The position numbers were made by a program, and so were the translations under genes. From CAYXGZ01 sp964464755 (GTDB lineage Bacteria > Planctomycetota > MHYJ01 > JACPRB01): a stretch of DNA of 50,642 nucleotides. This document shows positions 48,456 through 50,642 of the stretch, piece after piece. Where the stretch lies: positions 1-50,642 of the forward strand of contig CAYXGZ010000024.1 in assembly GCA_964464755.1 (NCBI GenBank), given 5' to 3'. The notes under the pieces are model-generated. The model saw nothing but the letters and a program-made list of their open reading frames with translations, ran no database searches and had not been told where the DNA came from. How positions within the stretch are numbered: the first letter of the stretch is position 1; each line of letters begins with the position of its first letter.

Positions 48456-50137
48456 GGCGTCCTCTTCCCGGTCCATTTCACGTCGTCGCCGAACGGGCCG
48501 GAGGCGGTGCCCGAGAGGGCGCCGTCCGCCCACTCGCCGCGGAACTCGGCGTCCACGCGCTCGCCGTCGACCTTGCCGACCAGGGCGAGGCGGAAGGCCT
48601 TTCCGCCCGCCGAGCCGACGGAGCTCTTCGCGCCATCGAGCGGGCCGCCCCTCGCGACCCCCGAGAGGTCGCGGCCCTTCTGCGCGAGCTCGAGGACGAA
48701 CTCGAGGGGGCCCGCGTCGGACTTCTCGGCCTTGATCGTCCACGAACCGCTCAGGTCCATCTCCGGGGGCGCCTCGAGCTTCGCGTCCGACTTGTAGGTG
48801 AACTTCCGGCCCTCGGCCACGACGTGCCGGACGACGGCCTGGCGGTCGCCGAGCGGGGCGCTGAGGAGCACGAGGTTCGCGGGCCGGCCGGGCGCGATCG
48901 TCCCGAGCGTCCGCTCCTGGCCCAGCAGCGCGGCCGGGCGGGACGTGAGGGCCTCGACGGCCGCGGCGGCGGGCAGGCCCTTCTCCACCAGCGTGGCGAC
49001 GGACTTCAGGGTCTCCGCGGGCTCCTTGAGTCCGGCGCCGGAGAAGACGAAGGGCACCCCGGCGGCGCGGAGCGCGATCGCCCCGCCGACGCGGAGCTCC
49101 CACTCGCGGCGCTCCTCCTCGTACTGCTCGCGGGGCTTGATCCGCTCCTCGTACGTCTCGTCCTCGCCCTCGGCGGGCGGTTTCGGCGGCGCGGGCTTCC
49201 TCGGGCGCTTCGGCTCCTTGGGGAACTTCAGCGAGAGCACGACGGGGACGCCCGCGGCCTTGAGGCGGTCCGCGGCGAGGCCCGCCTCCCGGCCCCCGGT
49301 GACGACGACCTTGAGCGAGAACTCGCGGGCGAGGTCGAGCACGCGGTCGATCTCGCGCACGGTGTCGGCGGCGAACCAGAGCGGGACCTTCCCGTCCAGG
49401 ACGGGGACGATGGCCTCGAGCGAGGGATCGGTCGGCGGCCGGGGCCGGCCGTCCGGCCTGGCTTCCCAGGCGGCCCTGAGCTCGCGGAGGCGGCGCGCGT
49501 CGAGGAAGACCTGGCGGAACTGCGCCATCGTGCCCATGGGCGTGGACGGGTAGCCGTCGCCGTACGTGGAGAACGAGGCGACCTGCGCGGGCCCGGCGCG
49601 GAGCAGCGACTCCCGCCGGGTGCCGCCGTTCACGGCGAACAGCGCGGTCGAGCCGCCGAGCAGCTCGTTGGCGCAGCCCGCGTGGAACGCGGTGTAGCCC
49701 CCGCGGTGGAGGCGCTCGAGATCCTCGGGCGAGAGCTGGAAGCGGTCGACGGCCTGGAACTCCGGCCGGATGCCCTTGCGGTTGGCGGGCTCCATGCCGC
49801 CCAGCGAGTCGCGCTTGAAGTCGGTCGCGGTCGCCTCGGCCCGGCGGACCTCCTCGGGGCTGCGCTTCGTGTCGCCGAGGCCCGTCGCGCCGAGCGCGTC
49901 GAGGAAGCCCGGGTAGACGTGGAGGTCGCGGGCCTCGAGGATCTCGGCGTCGGGCGGCGGGATCACGTCGCCGCCGACCGCGACCACGAGGCCGTCGCGG
50001 ATCACGATGGTGGCGATCTCGTGGACGGTGGCCGCGTCGGTCCAGACGCGGGCGCCGCGGATCGCCAGCGCGGGGCCGGGACGACGGTCCTGGGCGGCCA
50101 GCAGCAGGGGCAGGAGCAGCCAGGGGAGGAGTCGCAT
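48452..50137 (-). CDS. Amidohydrolase-like protein lacking the HxH metal motif
   Basis: The 561-aa secreted product (MRLLPWLLLPLLLAAQD) has the composite-domain strands ALAIRGARVWTDA and the barrel entry DLHVYPGFLDALGATG, where active relatives read HxH. Later family segments remain (AVEALTSRPAALLGQERTLGTIAPGRPANLVLL), then a beta domain (about 460-561). It is probably catalytically inactive or uses another mechanism. The Lys/Pro-rich insert near residues 295-330 is unusual. TACCAT ends 8 nt before ATG 50137. It is coupled to the double amidohydrolase gene. Confidence 0.82.
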   Translation of the reverse strand: MRLLPWLLLPLLLAAQDRRPGPALAIRGARVWTDAATVHEIATIVIRDGLVVAVGGDVIPPPDAEILEARDLHVYPGFLDALGATGLGDTKRSPEEVRRAEATATDFKRDSLGGMEPANRKGIRPEFQAVDRFQLSPEDLERLHRGGYTAFHAGCANELLGGSTALFAVNGGTRRESLLRAGPAQVASFSTYGDGYPSTPMGTMAQFRQVFLDARRLRELRAAWEARPDGRPRPPTDPSLEAIVPVLDGKVPLWFAADTVREIDRVLDLAREFSLKVVVTGGREAGLAADRLKAAGVPVVLSLKFPKEPKRPRKPAPPKPPAEGEDETYEERIKPREQYEEERREWELRVGGAIALRAAGVPFVFSGAGLKEPAETLKSVATLVEKGLPAAAAVEALTSRPAALLGQERTLGTIAPGRPANLVLLSAPLGDRQAVVRHVVAEGRKFTYKSDAKLEAPPEMDLSGSWTIKAEKSDAGPLEFVLELAQKGRDLSGVARGGPLDGAKSSVGSAGGKAFRLALVGKVDGERVDAEFRGEWADGALSGTASGPFGDDVKWTGKRTP

Positions 50138-50145
50138 GGCGGAAA

Positions 50146-50151
50146 ATGGTA
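50146..50151 (-). promoter_or_regulatory. Putative -10 (TACCAT) of the amidohydrolase operon
   Basis: TACCAT on the minus strand ends 8 nt before ATG 50137; no Shine-Dalgarno site is present. Confidence 0.35.
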
Positions 50152-50184
50152 CGGCCCCGGCCCGTCCGCGGGAACGGGAATCCG

Positions 50185-50642
50185 CTACTCGCGCAGGCCC
50201 AGCTGGCGGACGAGGCGGGCCAGGTAGGTCCGCTGCAGGCCCAGGAGCTCGGCCGCCTTGGTCTGGTTCCCGCCGGTCTTCGCGAGGGCCTCCTCGAGGA
50301 TGCGCCGCCGCGACTGCTCGACCTGGGCGTGGAAGCCCTGCGGCGAGCCCTCGAGCACGGCCGGGCCCGCGACGAGCTCCGCGGGCAGGTCCTCGGGGCG
50401 GATCTCGCCGCCCTCGGAGAGCACGACGGCCCGCTCGACGGCGTTGCGCAGCTCGCGGACGTTGCCGGGCCAGGGGTGGGCCTCGAGCAGGCGCCGGGCC
50501 TCGGGCGAGAAGGCCAGCCCGGGGCGCTTGCCGTCCCGCGCGAAGGCGGAGAGGAAGTGGTCCGCGAGCACGGGGATCTCGGAGCGCCGGTCGCGCAGCG
50601 GCGGGATCGGGATGGTGATGACGTTGAGGCGGTAGTAGAGGT
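50185..50642 (-). CDS. Sigma-54-dependent activator, C-terminal part (cut by window edge)
   Basis: The visible 151 codons run from the end of the AAA+ domain (YYRLNVITIPIPPLRDR, with R-finger region) through HPWPGNVRELRNAVERAVVL to a Fis-type helix-turn-helix (ILEEALAKTGGNQTKAAELLGLQRTYLARLVRQL). This is typical of NtrC-like regulators that drive sigma-54 promoters. The gene starts beyond base 50642, so its receiver or sensor domain cannot be seen; the in-frame ATG at 50571 is internal. No -24/-12 promoter was identified in the window. Confidence 0.92.
   Translation of the reverse strand, partial: LYYRLNVITIPIPPLRDRRSEIPVLADHFLSAFARDGKRPGLAFSPEARRLLEAHPWPGNVRELRNAVERAVVLSEGGEIRPEDLPAELVAGPAVLEGSPQGFHAQVEQSRRRILEEALAKTGGNQTKAAELLGLQRTYLARLVRQLGLRE

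Noticed and set aside
1..50642. tRNA genes, CRISPR arrays, prophage or integrative element
   Set aside because: No cloverleaf-like segment, regular short repeat-spacer array, integrase or phage gene was seen by reading; a covariance-model scan could still find a missed tRNA.

Overview
The window is about 50.6 kb of very GC-rich bacterial DNA (roughly 70% G+C by eye), densely coding, with no tRNA, rRNA, CRISPR array, transposase or phage gene that I can see. A TonB-dependent receptor, an outer-membrane barrel-like protein, many lipoproteins and type II secretion/type IV pilus genes point to a diderm. The Ser/Thr kinase with an extra N-terminal domain, the prenyltransferase-repeat secreted protein and several conserved-hypothetical secreted proteins recall Planctomycetota or a nearby PVC lineage. 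That placement is inference only.

Layout: (1) 18-2878, a tightly coupled operon pdxS-pdxT, an AhpD-like enzyme and an RNase HI with an extra C-terminal domain. (2) 2921-4735, a membrane protein and a zinc-ribbon protein carrying six TMLGMG repeats, convergent across a terminator with a coiled-coil lipoprotein (4806-5786). (3) 5864-9100 on the minus strand, a NifS-like desulfurase, an E1-like ThiF/MoeB protein, a membrane protein and an Imm32-like protein. (4) 9118-13142 on the minus strand, an iron block: fur-feoA-feoB-small Cys-rich protein, then a barrel-like protein and a haem c lipoprotein. Identical 20-bp Fur-like boxes precede both units. (5) 13504-20099, an assimilatory sulfate reduction operon: TauE-like transporter, APS reductase, ATP sulfurylase/APS kinase, siroheme enzymes and sulfite reductase. 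Its roughly 300-nt leader looks like a complete cysteine attenuator. A second TauE gene faces the end of this operon. (6) 20933-27112, CofD/YvcK-like protein, TonB receptor, prenyltransferase-repeat protein, gamma-carbonic anhydrase and a DUF4438-like protein. (7) 27220-31881, histidine kinase, GspF/PilC and a GspE/PilB gene interrupted by an in-frame TAG. (8) 32017-36921, a PBP4-type peptidase, a chimeric lipoprotein gene that has captured the start of the neighbouring SDR gene, the SDR, rarA and a lipoprotein. (9) 36918-45878, leuS, Ser/Thr kinase, HMA-domain protein, a 1056-aa membrane-anchored protein and a secreted propeller-like protein. (10) 45879-50642, two amidohydrolase-family genes and the 3' end of a sigma-54 activator gene.

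The strongest candidate for an undescribed system is the sulfate-assimilation leader at 13515-13848. It has a TTGACG/TACAAT promoter, a probable leaderless 19-codon ORF ending Arg-Arg-Cys-Cys-Arg, a second short ORF with four Cys codons, a hairpin, an alternative pairing arm and a strong intrinsic terminator just before the first gene. This would let the operon sense charged tRNA-Cys. A more general pattern supports it: many first genes in the window have a TANNNT hexamer 6-11 nt before the start codon and no Shine-Dalgarno sequence, which suggests that leaderless transcripts are common in this organism.
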